A stretch of DNA of 64,000 nt. Origin: Burkholderiales bacterium JOSHI_001. GTDB lineage: Bacteria > Pseudomonadota > Gammaproteobacteria > Burkholderiales > Burkholderiaceae_C. The notes under the pieces were generated by a model, which did not search any database, was not told where the DNA came from, and saw only the letters and a list, made by a program, of their open reading frames with translations. Below, one piece after another: positions 10,569 through 19,830 of the stretch. Both the position numbers and the translations under genes were made by a program. Position 1 is the first letter of the stretch; each line of letters starts with the position of its first letter. The stretch spans positions 186,001 through 250,000 of the forward strand of contig CM001438.1 of assembly GCA_000244995.1 (NCBI GenBank), written 5' to 3'.

Positions 10569-12095
10569 ATGAGCCGCACGCCCCCGCCCCTCACCCGCCG
10601 CAGCTGGCTGGCCGGCGCTGCCGGTCTGGCCGCGCCCGCCTTCATACCCCATGCGCGCGCGGCCGACGTACCACGCTTCGCGCTGGGCATCGCCAGCGGC
10701 CAGCCGCGTGCCGACGCTGTGGTGCTGTGGACGCGCCTGACCGGCCCCGAACTGCCCGAGCGCGTCAGCGTGCAATGGGAAGTGGCCAGCGACGAGGCCT
10801 TCAGCCAGGTCGTGGCCAAGGGCACGGAAGAGGCCGAGGCCGCCTGGGCCCACAGCGTGCATGCGGAACCGGCTGGCCTGGCGCCCTCATGCGGGTACTT
10901 CTACCGTTTCCGCGCCCTGGGCCAGCAAAGTCCGGTGGGGCGAACGCGCACGGCCCCAGCGCCCGATGCGGCGGCCACGCTGAACTTCGCCATCGCCAGC
11001 TGCCAGCGCTGGGACCATGGCCACTGGGCGGCCTGGCGCCACGCGGTCACCCGGCCACTGGATGTGGTGCTGTTCCTGGGCGACTACATCTACGAATACC
11101 CCTCGCCACCGAATGCGCTGCGCGCCCACGAAGGCGGCCTGTGCACCACGCTGGCCGAGTACCGCGCGCGCTACGCCCAGTACAAGAGCGACCCCGCGCT
11201 GCAGGCCGCCCACGCGGCCTTTCCCTGGCTGATGGTCTGGGACGACCACGAGGTGGCCAACGATTACGCCGGCCTGGCCGGCGGCCTGCCGATGGGCGAT
11301 TTTGAAGCCCAGCGCGCCGCGGCCTACCAGGCCTATTGGGAACACCTGCCCTTTGCCAAGGCCCAGCGCCCGCGCGGTGCGCACATGCGCATCGTGGGCC
11401 GGCTGGACTGGGGCCGGCTGGCGCGCATCCACCTGCTGGACGACCGCCAGTACCGCGACCCGCAGGCCTGCCAGCCCGCGGTGGGCCGCAGCAGCGTGGA
11501 ATCGGTGAAGCGCTGTGCCGCGCTCAGCGACCCCAAGCGCAGCCTGCTGGGCGCCGAGCAGGAGCAGTGGCTGGCACAGGGCTGGGACCGCGAACGGCCC
11601 TGGAACCTGCTGGCCCAGCAGACGCTGATGGCGCGCTTCACCTCCACCGACCCCGCGTCCGACACCGGCCCCAGCGTGTGGACCGACGGCTGGGATGGCT
11701 ACGGCCCGGCCCGTGCGCGCTTGCTGGCTGGCGCCCAGGCGCGCGGCGCCAAGGGCCTGGTGGTGCTGGGCGGCGATGTGCATGCCCACCACGTGGCCGA
11801 CCTGCACGCCGACCCCGACCGCGCCGGCTCGCCCCGGGTGGGCACCGAGTTCTGCGGCACGTCCATCAGCAGCCGAGGCCGCGCGCAGGCGTCGCTGGAC
11901 GCGGCCATGGGCTTCAACCCGCACATGCGCTATGCGCGGGCCGACCAGCGCGGCCTGGTGGCCTTCACGCTGGACGAGAAGCTGCTGAAGGCCGAGCTGA
12001 TGTCGGTGCGCCAGCCGCTGCAGGCTGACAGCGCGGTGGACGTGGCGGCGCGCTTCGTGGTGGAAGCCGCCCGGCCTGGCGCCCAGGTGGGCTGA
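10569..12095 (+). CDS. phoD: PhoD-type alkaline phosphatase / phosphodiesterase, Tat-exported
   Basis: Secreted metallophosphoesterase that frees phosphate from organic esters. The N terminus carries a twin-arginine signal (TRRSWLAGAAGLAAPAF, residues 9-25), matching the Tat export of PhoD enzymes. An N-terminal Ig-like PhoD domain (FALGIASGQPRADAVVLWTRL) is followed by the metal-binding core: NFAIASCQRW, FLGDYIYEY, MVWDDHEVANDY and GGDVHAHHVADL. Length of 508 aa is normal. It stands alone 53 bp after the small VQPPA protein; a strong hairpin follows. No Pho box was recognised upstream. Confidence 0.92.
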   Translation: MSRTPPPLTRRSWLAGAAGLAAPAFIPHARAADVPRFALGIASGQPRADAVVLWTRLTGPELPERVSVQWEVASDEAFSQVVAKGTEEAEAAWAHSVHAEPAGLAPSCGYFYRFRALGQQSPVGRTRTAPAPDAAATLNFAIASCQRWDHGHWAAWRHAVTRPLDVVLFLGDYIYEYPSPPNALRAHEGGLCTTLAEYRARYAQYKSDPALQAAHAAFPWLMVWDDHEVANDYAGLAGGLPMGDFEAQRAAAYQAYWEHLPFAKAQRPRGAHMRIVGRLDWGRLARIHLLDDRQYRDPQACQPAVGRSSVESVKRCAALSDPKRSLLGAEQEQWLAQGWDRERPWNLLAQQTLMARFTSTDPASDTGPSVWTDGWDGYGPARARLLAGAQARGAKGLVVLGGDVHAHHVADLHADPDRAGSPRVGTEFCGTSISSRGRAQASLDAAMGFNPHMRYARADQRGLVAFTLDEKLLKAELMSVRQPLQADSAVDVAARFVVEAARPGAQVG

Positions 12096-12100
12096 GTCGT

Positions 12101-12126
12101 CCTGCGCTGCAAGCCTGCAGCGCAGG
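12101..12126 (+). terminator. Strong hairpin after phoD
   Basis: Perfect 11-bp stem CCTGCGCTGCA / TGCAGCGCAGG around loop AGCC, starting six bases after the phoD stop. There is no T-run, so it is an imperfect intrinsic terminator, but position and stem strength make a 3'-end role likely. Confidence 0.7.
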
Positions 12127-12205
12127 CCGGCACAGGACGGGGGATGTCGGCTGGGATACTTCAGGCCCCGCCAATTCCCGCCCCTGCCGCGGCCTGTCCC
12201 GTGCG

Positions 12206-13171
12206 ATGACCGCCATCCTCGCCGTCACCGTCCCCTTCTTCGCCCTGGTGCTGTGCGGCTACCTGGCGGGCCGCTGGCATGTGCTGCCGGAGTCGGCCAT
12301 CCCGGGGCTGAACGCCTTCGTCCTGTATTTCGCGCTGCCCTGCATGCTGTTCCGCTTCGGCCTGGGCACGCCCATCGCCGACCTGCTGAACCCGGCCGTG
12401 CTGGCGGTGTATTTGCTGGTGGCGCTGGGGGTGGTGGGCTTCACCGTGGCCATGACCCTGGGGCGCAAGATCAAGCTGAAGGACGCCGCGTTTGGCGCCC
12501 TGGTGGCGGCCTTCCCGAATTCCGGCTTCATGGGCGTGCCCATGCTCACCGCGCTGGTGGGCCCGGCGGCCATCGGGCCGCTGGTGTGCAGCCTGCTGGC
12601 CGACATCTTCGTCACCACCTCGCTGTGCATCGGGCTGGCCGAAGCGCATGGCGCGGGCGGCTGGCGCACGGCGGTCAAGCGCGCGCTGGCCGGCGCCACC
12701 AAGAACCCGCAGCCCTGGGCCATCGCCCTGGGCGGCACCCTGCGCGCGCTGGACATCCGCCCGCCCGGCGCGGTGGACACCGTGGTGCGCATGCTGGCCG
12801 ATGCAGCCACGCCGGTGGCGCTGTTCACCATCGGCACGGTGCTGTGGCGGGCCGGGCAGCATGCGCACCACCGCACCGCGCCGCGCCATTTCGTGCCGCC
12901 GGCGCTGATCAAGCTGCTGCTGCACCCGCTGCTGGTGATGCTGGGCTGCGCCGTGGCGCGGCAGCTGGGCGCGCCGCTCAGCGCCCAGCAGGCCATGGTG
13001 CTGACACTCACCGCCGCCCTGCCCAGCGCGGCCAATGTGGCCTTGCTGGCCGAGCGCTTCGGCGCGGACAACGGCCGCATCGCGCGCATCATCCTGACCA
13101 GCACCGTGGCCGCCTTCGCCAGCTTTTCGCTGCTGGCCTGGGCCTTCGGCGTGCGGCCGGGGGGCGTTTGA
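12206..13171 (+). CDS. AEC family transporter
   Basis: Inner-membrane protein of the auxin efflux carrier (AEC) family, whose bacterial members move small organic acids such as malate or malonate. The 321 aa chain has about ten hydrophobic segments in two blocks of five, with a hydrophilic linker near residues 165-180. Family motifs are FPNSGFMGVPM near residue 104 and the late LTAALPSAANVALLAE. Substrate cannot be told from sequence. It has its own start 110 bp after phoD and no partner genes. Confidence 0.88.
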   Translation: MTAILAVTVPFFALVLCGYLAGRWHVLPESAIPGLNAFVLYFALPCMLFRFGLGTPIADLLNPAVLAVYLLVALGVVGFTVAMTLGRKIKLKDAAFGALVAAFPNSGFMGVPMLTALVGPAAIGPLVCSLLADIFVTTSLCIGLAEAHGAGGWRTAVKRALAGATKNPQPWAIALGGTLRALDIRPPGAVDTVVRMLADAATPVALFTIGTVLWRAGQHAHHRTAPRHFVPPALIKLLLHPLLVMLGCAVARQLGAPLSAQQAMVLTLTAALPSAANVALLAERFGADNGRIARIILTSTVAAFASFSLLAWAFGVRPGGV

Positions 13172-13269
13172 CCCCTGGGAAGGTCGGCCTTGACGTAACA
13201 CCCATCGGATCAGGCCGCGGCGGGGCTATGCTGTGCGTTTCCCCTGGTGGGATCACAAAAGGAGTGGCC

Positions 13270-13791
13270 ATGCACATGCCGATGCCGCTGACGCGCTGTC
13301 TGGTTCTGGTGGCTTGGGCGGCCTGCGCGGCGGTGCAGGCCGCGCCGGTGACGGTGACGGCCGGCCAGCCGGCCACCTTCAATTTCGACCTTTCGGTCGC
13401 GGGCGCCAGCCCGTCGGGCACCTACACCGACATCCAACTCGACACGGGTCTTCAGCCCGCCAGCCTGGACCTGTCCTTGGAGTCAGGCTTCTGGCAAGCC
13501 TTCACCGGCCTGGATGGCAGCGGCACGGCCATCGACCTGGGATCGCTGGGACCGTTCACCCTGCCGCTGCTGCTGGACGACCCGGGGCTGGCGGATGGCC
13601 TGTTTTCCGCGCGATTGATCATGACCGCCGGCGACGTGGTCGTCGAGCCGTTCGTGACGCGCTCGGTGCCCGGTGAAGGCCCGCAGTCGGTCGGCCCGTT
13701 GCAGGCGCCCGAACCCGCCAGCCTGGCCTTGGTGGGCCTGGCCTTGCTGGCGCTGGGTGCGGTGCAACGCGGCGGCGGCAGGCCCGCCTGA
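13270..13791 (+). CDS. PEP-CTERM sorting-signal protein
   Basis: 173 aa exported protein. It begins with a Sec signal (LVLVAWAACAAVQA) and ends with a PEP-CTERM tail: PEPASLALVGLALLALG, then basic QRGGGRPA. Proteins with this tail are recognised by exosortase and placed on the cell surface or in exopolysaccharide. The mature part is rich in Asp, Leu and Gly and looks like an all-beta domain; no specific function. The ATG at 13270 follows AAAAGGAG by five bases. Its stop is three bases from the convergent priA stop. No exosortase gene is in this window. Confidence 0.85.
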   Translation: MHMPMPLTRCLVLVAWAACAAVQAAPVTVTAGQPATFNFDLSVAGASPSGTYTDIQLDTGLQPASLDLSLESGFWQAFTGLDGSGTAIDLGSLGPFTLPLLLDDPGLADGLFSARLIMTAGDVVVEPFVTRSVPGEGPQSVGPLQAPEPASLALVGLALLALGAVQRGGGRPA

Positions 13792-13794
13792 GCT

Positions 13795-15906
13795 TCAGAT
13801 CGACAGCGGGTCCACGTCCACCGCCCAGCGCGCCAGGCCCTTGTGCTGCGCGCGCAGCGGGTTCAGCAGCGGCAGCCAGGCCGCCAGGAAGCGCTGCAGG
13901 CGCGCGCGCGACGCGCATTCCACCAGCATCTGCATGCGTTCCATGTTGGCCACCTTGGCCACGCCGGGCGGCACCGGCGGGTAGACCATCACCGCGTCGG
14001 CGTCCGGCAGCGTGCTGGCGACCTGGGCCGCCGCTCGCAGGAAGTCCGCGGCCACGCTGGCCTCGCGCGCTTCAGCGCGCATCAGCGCCAGGTGGGCGTA
14101 GGGCGGCATGCCCCCCATCTGGCGTTCGGACAACTGCTGCTGCGCGAAGGCCGCGAAGTCGTGGCGCTTCAGCGCCGCGTACAGCGGGTGCTGGGGGTGC
14201 CAGGTCTGCACCCACATCTGGGCTGCCGCGCCGCTGGCGTCGCGCCCGGCACGGCCGGCGGCCTGCATCAGCAACGCGAACAGGCGTTCGGGGGCGCGAA
14301 AGTCGGCCGCGAACAGCGCGCTGTCCGGGTTCACCGCCGCCACCAGGGTGATGCGGCGGAAGTCGTGGCCCTTGGTCACCATCTGCGTGCCCACCAGCAC
14401 ATCCACCGCACCGGCGTGTACCTCGGCCAGGCGCGCTTCCAGCTCGCCCTTGCCGCGCACCGCGTCGGCGTCGATGCGGGCGATGCGCGCGCCGGGCAGC
14501 AGTTCCTGCAACTGCTCCTCCAGCTTCTCGGTGCCGCGGCCGATGGGCGCGATGTCCTGGTTGCCGCAGTCGGGGCAGGCGCGCGGCACGCGTTCCGTGA
14601 AGCCGCAGTGGTGGCAGCGCAGCGTGCGGTCCAGCTTGTGGAAGACGCGCCAGGCGCTGCAGTGCGGGCAGCCGCTTTTCCAGCCGCAGTCGCCGCACTG
14701 CAGCACCGGGGCGTAGCCACGCCGGTTCAAGAACACCAGGCACTGCTCGCCACGCGCGATGCGTTCTTGCATGGCGGCCAGCAGCGCCGGGGCCAGCACC
14801 GGGGCGGGGCGGCCCTTGTCGCGCGGCAGGCTGCCCATGTCGAACACCCGCACCTTCGGCAAGGAAGCGCCACCGGCACGTTGCGCCATGGGCAGCAGGC
14901 GGTAACGCCCTTCCTGCGCGCGCGCCCAGCTTTCCAGCGACGGCGTGGCCGACCCCAGCAGCACCGGCACGCCCTCCAGGTGGCCGCGGTAGACGGCCAG
15001 GTCGCGCGCCGAGTAGCGCGCGCCCTCCTGCTGCTTGTAGGACGGGTCGTGTTCCTCGTCCACCACGATCAGCCCCAGCCGCGGCAGCGACGCGAACACG
15101 CCCAGCCGCGTGCCCAGCACGATGTCGGCCAGGCCCAGGTGGGCCTGGGCCCAGGCGGCCAGGCGCTGTGCGGGCGTCAGGCCGCTGTGCAGCGCCACCA
15201 GGCGCCGGCGGGGGAAGCGTGCCGCAAAGCGTTCCTGCAACTGCGGCGTGAGGTTGATTTCCGGCACCAGCACCAGGGCCTGGCGGCCCCGCGCCAGCAC
15301 GCTTTGCGCGGCGCGCAGGTAGACCTCGGTCTTGCCGCTGCCGGTGACGCCGAACAGCAGCAGCGGCAAGGGGGCACGCGGCGGGGCGCCGTCCCCCGGC
15401 GGGCTGCCGCCCCGGGAGGACGCCAGCGCGTCGTCCAGCGCCTGCAGGGCCTGGGCCTGCTCGGCGCTGGGCTCGGGCGCGTCAGGGGCCGGGCCTGGCG
15501 GGTCTTTCAGGGCCGCCGCGGCCTGCTTGTCCAGCTTCTTGCGCAGTCGCACCAGGCTTTGCGCCAGCTGCTGCGCGTCCAGCTTGCGCAACTCGGGCGG
15601 CAGCACCGCCAGGGCCAGTTCGCCCAGGCCGCGCTGGTAATAAGCAGATGCAAATTCGACCAGGGCCAGCCAGGCCGGGCCCAGCGGCGGCAGGGCGTCG
15701 AACACCTGGGCCACCGGGCGCAGTTCCACGCCAGGGTCGGTCTCGGTGGGGCCGGGCCAGACGATACCGGCCACCTCACGCCGACCCAGGGGCACGCGCA
15801 CCAAGCTGCCGGGTGCGAGCGGCCGCTCACTGCGGTAGCTGAGTGCGCCGCCCAGGCCGGCGTGCTGGGGCGTGTCCACGGCCACGCGCAGCGCGAACCC
15901 GCTCAT
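13795..15906 (-). CDS. priA: Primosomal replication restart helicase PriA
   Basis: Superfamily 2 helicase that recognises stalled forks and reloads the replisome. 703 aa. An N-terminal 3'-BD domain (ALRVAVDTPQHAGLGGALSY) is followed by helicase motifs: LLFGVTGSGKTEVYL (Walker A), VVDEEHDPSYKQQ (DEEH box), LLGSATPSLESW. The zinc-binding insertion is intact, with paired cysteines CGDCGWKSGCPHC and RCHHCGFTERVPRACPDC. The later VGTQMVTKGHDF and QAAGRAGR motifs complete it. The stretch around 15370-15500 encodes a Pro/Ala-rich linker, longer than in E. coli. Confidence 0.96.
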   Translation of the reverse strand: MSGFALRVAVDTPQHAGLGGALSYRSERPLAPGSLVRVPLGRREVAGIVWPGPTETDPGVELRPVAQVFDALPPLGPAWLALVEFASAYYQRGLGELALAVLPPELRKLDAQQLAQSLVRLRKKLDKQAAAALKDPPGPAPDAPEPSAEQAQALQALDDALASSRGGSPPGDGAPPRAPLPLLLFGVTGSGKTEVYLRAAQSVLARGRQALVLVPEINLTPQLQERFAARFPRRRLVALHSGLTPAQRLAAWAQAHLGLADIVLGTRLGVFASLPRLGLIVVDEEHDPSYKQQEGARYSARDLAVYRGHLEGVPVLLGSATPSLESWARAQEGRYRLLPMAQRAGGASLPKVRVFDMGSLPRDKGRPAPVLAPALLAAMQERIARGEQCLVFLNRRGYAPVLQCGDCGWKSGCPHCSAWRVFHKLDRTLRCHHCGFTERVPRACPDCGNQDIAPIGRGTEKLEEQLQELLPGARIARIDADAVRGKGELEARLAEVHAGAVDVLVGTQMVTKGHDFRRITLVAAVNPDSALFAADFRAPERLFALLMQAAGRAGRDASGAAAQMWVQTWHPQHPLYAALKRHDFAAFAQQQLSERQMGGMPPYAHLALMRAEAREASVAADFLRAAAQVASTLPDADAVMVYPPVPPGVAKVANMERMQMLVECASRARLQRFLAAWLPLLNPLRAQHKGLARWAVDVDPLSI

Positions 15907-16017
15907 GGCGGGCAGGGCGCGGCGCGCCCCAGCGGTCGGGAACGGAAGCTCGGAACAACCTGAAGAAAACCACCCAAGTCCATGATTGGCAATGGTTTTC
16001 GAGTTCTACCCGGTTTC

Positions 16018-16026
16018 TGTGGATAA
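16018..16026 (-). promoter_or_regulatory. Perfect DnaA box
   Basis: TGTGGATAA on the plus strand is the exact complement of the E. coli high-affinity DnaA box TTATCCACA. It is embedded in TTCTGTGGATAACTTTGTGG. A nine-base match can occur by chance, but this GC-rich window should contain few. Protein binding is an inference. Confidence 0.5.
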
Positions 16027-16054
16027 CTTTGTGGGAAAGCTGGCTGCAGCGACG

Positions 16055-16075
16055 CTAAATGCTTGATCCATTTAG
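16055..16075. repeat. Perfect 7-bp inverted repeat
   Basis: CTAAATG (16055-16061), spacer CTTGATC, CATTTAG (16069-16075). It is AT-rich in a GC-rich genome and 149 bases upstream of the priA start, so it may be an operator. No regulator can be named. Confidence 0.5.
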
Positions 16076-16296
16076 GTTCATGGTCCCTTGCCCCATTTCG
16101 AGGCAGGGAGATGGAATCCTTATGAATCAAACACTTAGCGCGTATTTGCTGTGAATTTCATGGTGCGGCGCAAGGCTGCCTCGGGCGGGCTCGGCTTTCC
16201 AGGCTTTTGGGGATAAGTCAAGCCCTTAGTGCTCACTTACCGTAAAGCCGCCGGCGCGTGCGGCCTCTGCGGCTTCGCGTCGCACACAGGGCGCAC

Positions 16297-17391
16297 TCAG
16301 GCCCCGCTTTGGCGCAGGGTGCGCGAGTGCGAATGCACTTCGTCCACCAGCGCTGCCACGGTGTCGGGCGGGGTGTGCTGGTTGATGCCGTGGCCCAGGT
16401 TGAACACATGACCGCCCCAGCTGCCGTCGGCCTTTTGCGGCCGGCCGAAGCTGTCCAGCACCTTGCGCGCTTCCTGGCGCACGGCCTGTTCGTTGGCAAA
16501 CAGCACCATGGGGTCCAGGTTGCCTTGCAGGGCCACGCGGTCGCCCGTGCGCTGGCGCGCCTGGCCCAGGTTGGTGGTCCAGTCCAGGCCCACCACGTCG
16601 GCGCCGCAGCCGGCCACCTGTTCCAGCCAGGGCCCGCCGCCTTTGGTGAACACGATGACGGGCACGCGCTGGCCGTCGGCCTCGCGCTGCAGGCCGGCCA
16701 CCACCTGCGTGGTGTATTTCAGGCTGAACTCTTGGAAGGCGCCGTCGGCCAGCACGCCGCCCCAGGAGTCGAACACCATCACGGCCTGGGCGCCGGCCTT
16801 GATCTGCTCGTTCAGGTAGGCGGTGACGGCCTGGGCGTTGATGTCCAGGATGCGGTGCATCAGGTCAGGCCGGCTGTACAGCATGGTCTTGACCTTGCGG
16901 TAGTCGTCCGAGCCGCTGCCTTCCACCATGTAGCAGCCCAGGGTCCAGGGGCTGCCGGAAAAGCCGATCAGTGGCACGCGGCCGTTCAGCGCCTTGCGGA
17001 TGGACGTGACCGCGTCGAACACATAGCGCAGCTTGGCCATGTCCGGCACCGCCAGGGCCTTGACCTCGGCCTCGCCGTTCACCGGGTGGGCAAAGCGCGG
17101 GCCTTCGCCGGCGGCAAAGGACAGACCCAGGCCCATGGCGTCGGGCACGGTGAGGATGTCGGAAAACAGGATGGCCGCGTCCAGCGCGTAGCGCTCCAGC
17201 GGCTGCAGGGTCACTTCCGTGGCGAAGGCCGGGTTGGTGGCCAGGCCCATGAAACTGCCGGCGCGCGAGCGCGTGGCGTTGTACTCGGGCAGGTAGCGGC
17301 CGGCTTGGCGCATCAGCCACAAGGGCGTGTGGGTGGTGGGCTGGCGCAGGCAGGCGCGCAGGAAGCAGTCGTTTTGGAGTGCGGCGGGCAT
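16297..17391 (-). CDS. hemE: Uroporphyrinogen III decarboxylase
   Basis: Fifth common step of heme synthesis: decarboxylates the four acetate side chains of uroporphyrinogen III to give coproporphyrinogen III. 364 aa. Signature motifs: [14 protein letters not shown] near residue 24 (with the substrate-binding arginines) and [17 protein letters not shown] near 135. The central FDSWGGVL and the C-terminal [16 protein letters not shown] are also typical. The ATG at 17391 (MPAALQND) matches the usual family start; further in-frame ATGs at 17400 and 17448 are possible, and none has a clear ribosome site. Divergent from lemA, 96 bp apart. Confidence 0.96.
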   Translation of the reverse strand: MPAALQNDCFLRACLRQPTTHTPLWLMRQAGRYLPEYNATRSRAGSFMGLATNPAFATEVTLQPLERYALDAAILFSDILTVPDAMGLGLSFAAGEGPRFAHPVNGEAEVKALAVPDMAKLRYVFDAVTSIRKALNGRVPLIGFSGSPWTLGCYMVEGSGSDDYRKVKTMLYSRPDLMHRILDINAQAVTAYLNEQIKAGAQAVMVFDSWGGVLADGAFQEFSLKYTTQVVAGLQREADGQRVPVIVFTKGGGPWLEQVAGCGADVVGLDWTTNLGQARQRTGDRVALQGNLDPMVLFANEQAVRQEARKVLDSFGRPQKADGSWGGHVFNLGHGINQHTPPDTVAALVDEVHSHSRTLRQSGA

Positions 17392-17487
17392 GGTGCACAT
17401 TATCGCGATGCCGCGACCCAGGCCTTGAACTGGCGCATTCGCCCCCATCTGGCGGGCACTTGGTTCCCCGAAAAGTGAGGTCTGTCC

Positions 17488-18129
17488 ATGCTGATGTCCT
17501 ATGTGATGAAGCGCTGGTTGCCGCTGCTGGCCGCGTTGACGGCCGCGCTGGCACTCAGTGGCTGCGGCTACAACCAGTTCCAGAGCCTGGACGAAGAGGT
17601 GAAGGCCAGCTGGGCCGAGGTGCTGAACCAGTACCAGCGCCGCGCCGACCTCATCCCCAACATCGTGGCCACGGTCAAGGGCGAGGCCAACTTCGAGCAG
17701 GACACGCTCACCAAGGTGGTGGAGGCGCGCGCCAAGGCCACCAGCATCCAGGCCACGCCGGAATTGGTGAACAACCCCGAGGCCTTCCAGAAGTTCCAGG
17801 CCGCACAGGGTGAGTTGTCAGGCGCGCTGAGCCGCCTGCTGGTGGTGAGCGAGAACTACCCCAACCTGAAGGCCAACCAGGGCTTCCAGGACCTGCGGGT
17901 GCAACTGGAAGGCACCGAGAACCGCATCACCGTGGCCCGCAACCGCTACATCAAGGCCATCACCGGCTACAACGTGCTGGCGCGCCAGTTCCCCAGCAAC
18001 CTCACGGCCATGGTGTTCGGCTACCAGGTCAAGCCCAGTTTCACGGTGGCCAATGAGGCGGCCATCTCGGCCCCGCCGGCCGTCAACTTCGACAAGCCCG
18101 CGGCGGCGCCTGCCTCCGGCGCGAAGTGA
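17488..18129 (+). CDS. lemA: LemA family lipoprotein
   Basis: 213 aa LemA protein. The lipobox LSGC gives a lipidated cysteine at residue 26, so the mature protein starts [13 protein letters not shown]. The core is a long helical bundle with the family motifs [21 protein letters not shown] and, near the end, [15 protein letters not shown] and [14 protein letters not shown] seven bases upstream supports the ATG at 17488. LemA function is uncertain; it is usually encoded with TPM-domain proteins, as here (two follow), and the trio probably works at the envelope. Confidence 0.93.
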   Translation: MLMSYVMKRWLPLLAALTAALALSGCGYNQFQSLDEEVKASWAEVLNQYQRRADLIPNIVATVKGEANFEQDTLTKVVEARAKATSIQATPELVNNPEAFQKFQAAQGELSGALSRLLVVSENYPNLKANQGFQDLRVQLEGTENRITVARNRYIKAITGYNVLARQFPSNLTAMVFGYQVKPSFTVANEAAISAPPAVNFDKPAAAPASGAK

Positions 18130-18142
18130 CCCCCTGACCACC

Positions 18143-19069
18143 ATGCGCGCCACGGGCCTGCGCTGGGCCCACCTGCTGTGGCTGGTGCTGGCAGCTTGTC
18201 TGCTGGGCGCCGGCGCGCGCGCGCAGGACCTGCAGCCGGTGCCTGCGCTCAGCGCGCGGGTGGTGGACCAGACCGGCACGCTCACGCCGGCGCAGAGCGC
18301 CGCGCTGGAAGCCAGGCTGGCGAAGTTCGAAAGCGAGGCCGGCCCGCAGATCGTGCTGCTGCTGGTGGCCAGCACCCAGCCCGAGGACATCGCCGCCTTC
18401 GCCCAGCGCGTGGGCGAGACCTGGAAGATCGGCCGCCGTGGCGTGGGCGACGGCCTGCTGCTGGTGGTGGCCAAGACCGACCGCAAGGTGTGGATCGCCC
18501 CGGCCAAGGCCCTGGAAGGTGCGGTGCCCGACCTGGCGGCGCGCCAGATCGTGCGCGACCACATCAGCCCGGCCTTCAAGCAGGGCGACTTCGCCGGGGG
18601 CCTGAACGCGGGCGTGGACCTGTTGATGGCGCGCATCCAGGGCGAGCACCTGCCCGCGCCCGCGCCCCGCGGCGGCGGCGGTGGCAGCACCGGCCTGGGT
18701 GACCTGGACTGGCAGGACCTGGCCGCCTTCCTGTTCATCGGTGTGCCGGTGGTGGGCGCGCTGCTCACCGGCATCTTCGGCCGCAAGCTGGGTTCCCTGG
18801 TCACCGCCGGTGCCGCCGGCGGTTTGGGTTGGTGGCTCACCACCAGCCTGGTGGTGGCGGGCGTGGCCGGCGTGCTGGCCCTGGTGCTGGTGGGCGTGCT
18901 GGGCATCGGCGCGGCCGGCCGGCGCGCCGCGCGTGGCGGCTTTGGCCATGGCGGGCCGCCGGTCATTTTTGGTGGGGGTGGCGGCTGGGGCGGCGGCGGC
19001 GGGGGTGGCGGTTTCAGCTCCGGCGGCGGCGGCGACTTCGGCGGCGGCGGGGCCGGGGGGGATTGGTGA
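18143..19069 (+). CDS. TPM-domain membrane protein with Gly-rich tail (YgcG-like)
   Basis: 308 aa. Layout: Sec signal peptide ending near GARAQ; TPM domain (VVDQTGTLTPAQSAALEARL to about residue 165); then a Gly linker, two hydrophobic segments (AAFLFIGVPVVGALLTGIFG and around WWLTTSLVVAGVAGVLALVL) and a C-terminal tail of almost pure Gly/Ser with Phe and Trp. The TPM fold occurs in thylakoid TLP18.3 phosphatases; in bacteria such proteins are partners of LemA. Its stop overlaps the next start as TGATG, so translation is probably coupled. Confidence 0.88.
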   Translation: MRATGLRWAHLLWLVLAACLLGAGARAQDLQPVPALSARVVDQTGTLTPAQSAALEARLAKFESEAGPQIVLLLVASTQPEDIAAFAQRVGETWKIGRRGVGDGLLLVVAKTDRKVWIAPAKALEGAVPDLAARQIVRDHISPAFKQGDFAGGLNAGVDLLMARIQGEHLPAPAPRGGGGGSTGLGDLDWQDLAAFLFIGVPVVGALLTGIFGRKLGSLVTAGAAGGLGWWLTTSLVVAGVAGVLALVLVGVLGIGAAGRRAARGGFGHGGPPVIFGGGGGWGGGGGGGGFSSGGGGDFGGGGAGGDW

Positions 19070-19584
19070 TGCACCGTGGCAATCGACTGGCCCGCCTGCT
19101 CAAGCACCGCTGGTGGGACGAGGGTGACGCCCACCGCGCGCTGAAGCCCGAGGCGGTGTCGCGCATCGAAGCGCGCGTGAAGGCCAGCGAACGCACCCAC
19201 AGCGGCGAGATCCGCGTGTGCGTGGAAGCGGGGCTGCCGCTGTCCTACCTGTGGCAGCGCCTTTCCGCGCGCGACCGTGCGATCACGCTGTTCGGCAAGC
19301 TGCGGGTGTGGGACACCGAACACAACAACGGCGTGCTGGTCTACCTGCTGCTGGCCGAGCACGCCATCGAGATCGTGGCCGACCGCGGCCTGAACGCCCA
19401 CATGAGCGCGGCGGACTGGCAGGCGCTGGTGGCGCAGATGCGCGAGGCCTTCCGCGCTGGGCGCTTCGAGCAGGGACTGGCCGAAGCCGTGGACGCGGTG
19501 GACGCGGTGCTGCGGCGGCACTTCCCCTTGCAGGAAGGCCAGCGCAACCCGAACGAATTGCCGGACCGGCCGCTGATCCAGTAG
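19069..19584 (+). CDS. Second TPM-domain protein, soluble
   Basis: 171 aa starting at the ATG that shares one base with the previous stop. It has a TPM-like domain (RVKASERTHSGEIRVCVE, then NNGVLVYLLLAEHAIEIVADRGLN) without a signal peptide or clear membrane segment, so it is likely cytoplasmic or membrane-peripheral. This second, shorter TPM protein is a frequent third member of the LemA-TPM-TPM set. The reaction is unknown. Confidence 0.85.
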   Translation: MHRGNRLARLLKHRWWDEGDAHRALKPEAVSRIEARVKASERTHSGEIRVCVEAGLPLSYLWQRLSARDRAITLFGKLRVWDTEHNNGVLVYLLLAEHAIEIVADRGLNAHMSAADWQALVAQMREAFRAGRFEQGLAEAVDAVDAVLRRHFPLQEGQRNPNELPDRPLIQ

Positions 19585-19605
19585 ACCCGCGGGCCAGCCG
19601 GCGGG

Positions 19606-19830
19606 TCAGTGCCCGTGCGCCAGCTTCTCGCCGGCCTTCAGCCGGTAGGCCGTGCCGCAGTAGGGGCACTGGCCGCCACCTTCGTGCGTGACGTCGATGT
19701 ACACGCGCGGGTGGTTGCTCCACAGCGGCATCTTGGGGTTCGGGCAGAAGACCACGCCGGGGCCTTGCACGTCGTGGGCCGTCACTTCGACGACGGCCTT
19801 GGGTTGGGTGCTGGGGTTGCTCATGTCCAT
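19606..19830 (-). CDS. Zinc-finger CHCC-type protein
   Basis: 74 aa. A zf-CHCC domain with ligands visible as FCPNPKMPLWSNHPRVYID and GGGQCPYCGTAY; the family includes the NDUFS6-type subunit of complex I. Start at 19830 is chosen because its ATG overlaps the ilvE stop by one base (TGATG), implying translational coupling. The pairing with ilvE looks typical of Betaproteobacteria. Function beyond zinc binding is not known to me. Confidence 0.85.
   Translation of the reverse strand: MDMSNPSTQPKAVVEVTAHDVQGPGVVFCPNPKMPLWSNHPRVYIDVTHEGGGQCPYCGTAYRLKAGEKLAHGH

Larger units (their letters stand above)
15907..16296. promoter_or_regulatory. priA-hemE intergenic region, AT-richer, with DnaA-box-like sites
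   Basis: 390 bp with no convincing gene and a clear drop in GC between about 15960 and 16240. It holds a perfect match to the DnaA box (TGTGGATAA at 16018-16026, complement of TTATCCACA) and a one-mismatch copy (TGGGGATAA at 16208-16216). A perfect inverted repeat lies between them at 16055-16075. The priA promoter should be in this stretch. hemE ends at its right edge, so a hemE terminator could also be here, but I see no clear stem with T-run. Confidence 0.55.

Noticed and set aside
13843-15963. Long open frame opposite priA
   Set aside because: Same reason; PriA motifs and zinc cysteines are intact on the minus strand.
15903-16130. 75-codon frame in the priA-hemE gap
   Set aside because: No ribosome site, no recognisable domain, and it overlaps the DnaA-box region and the priA start.
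18960-19067. Gly-rich stretch as a possible mobile or CRISPR-like repeat
   Set aside because: It is the in-frame glycine tail of a TPM-domain protein; the repeats are irregular and codon-based.
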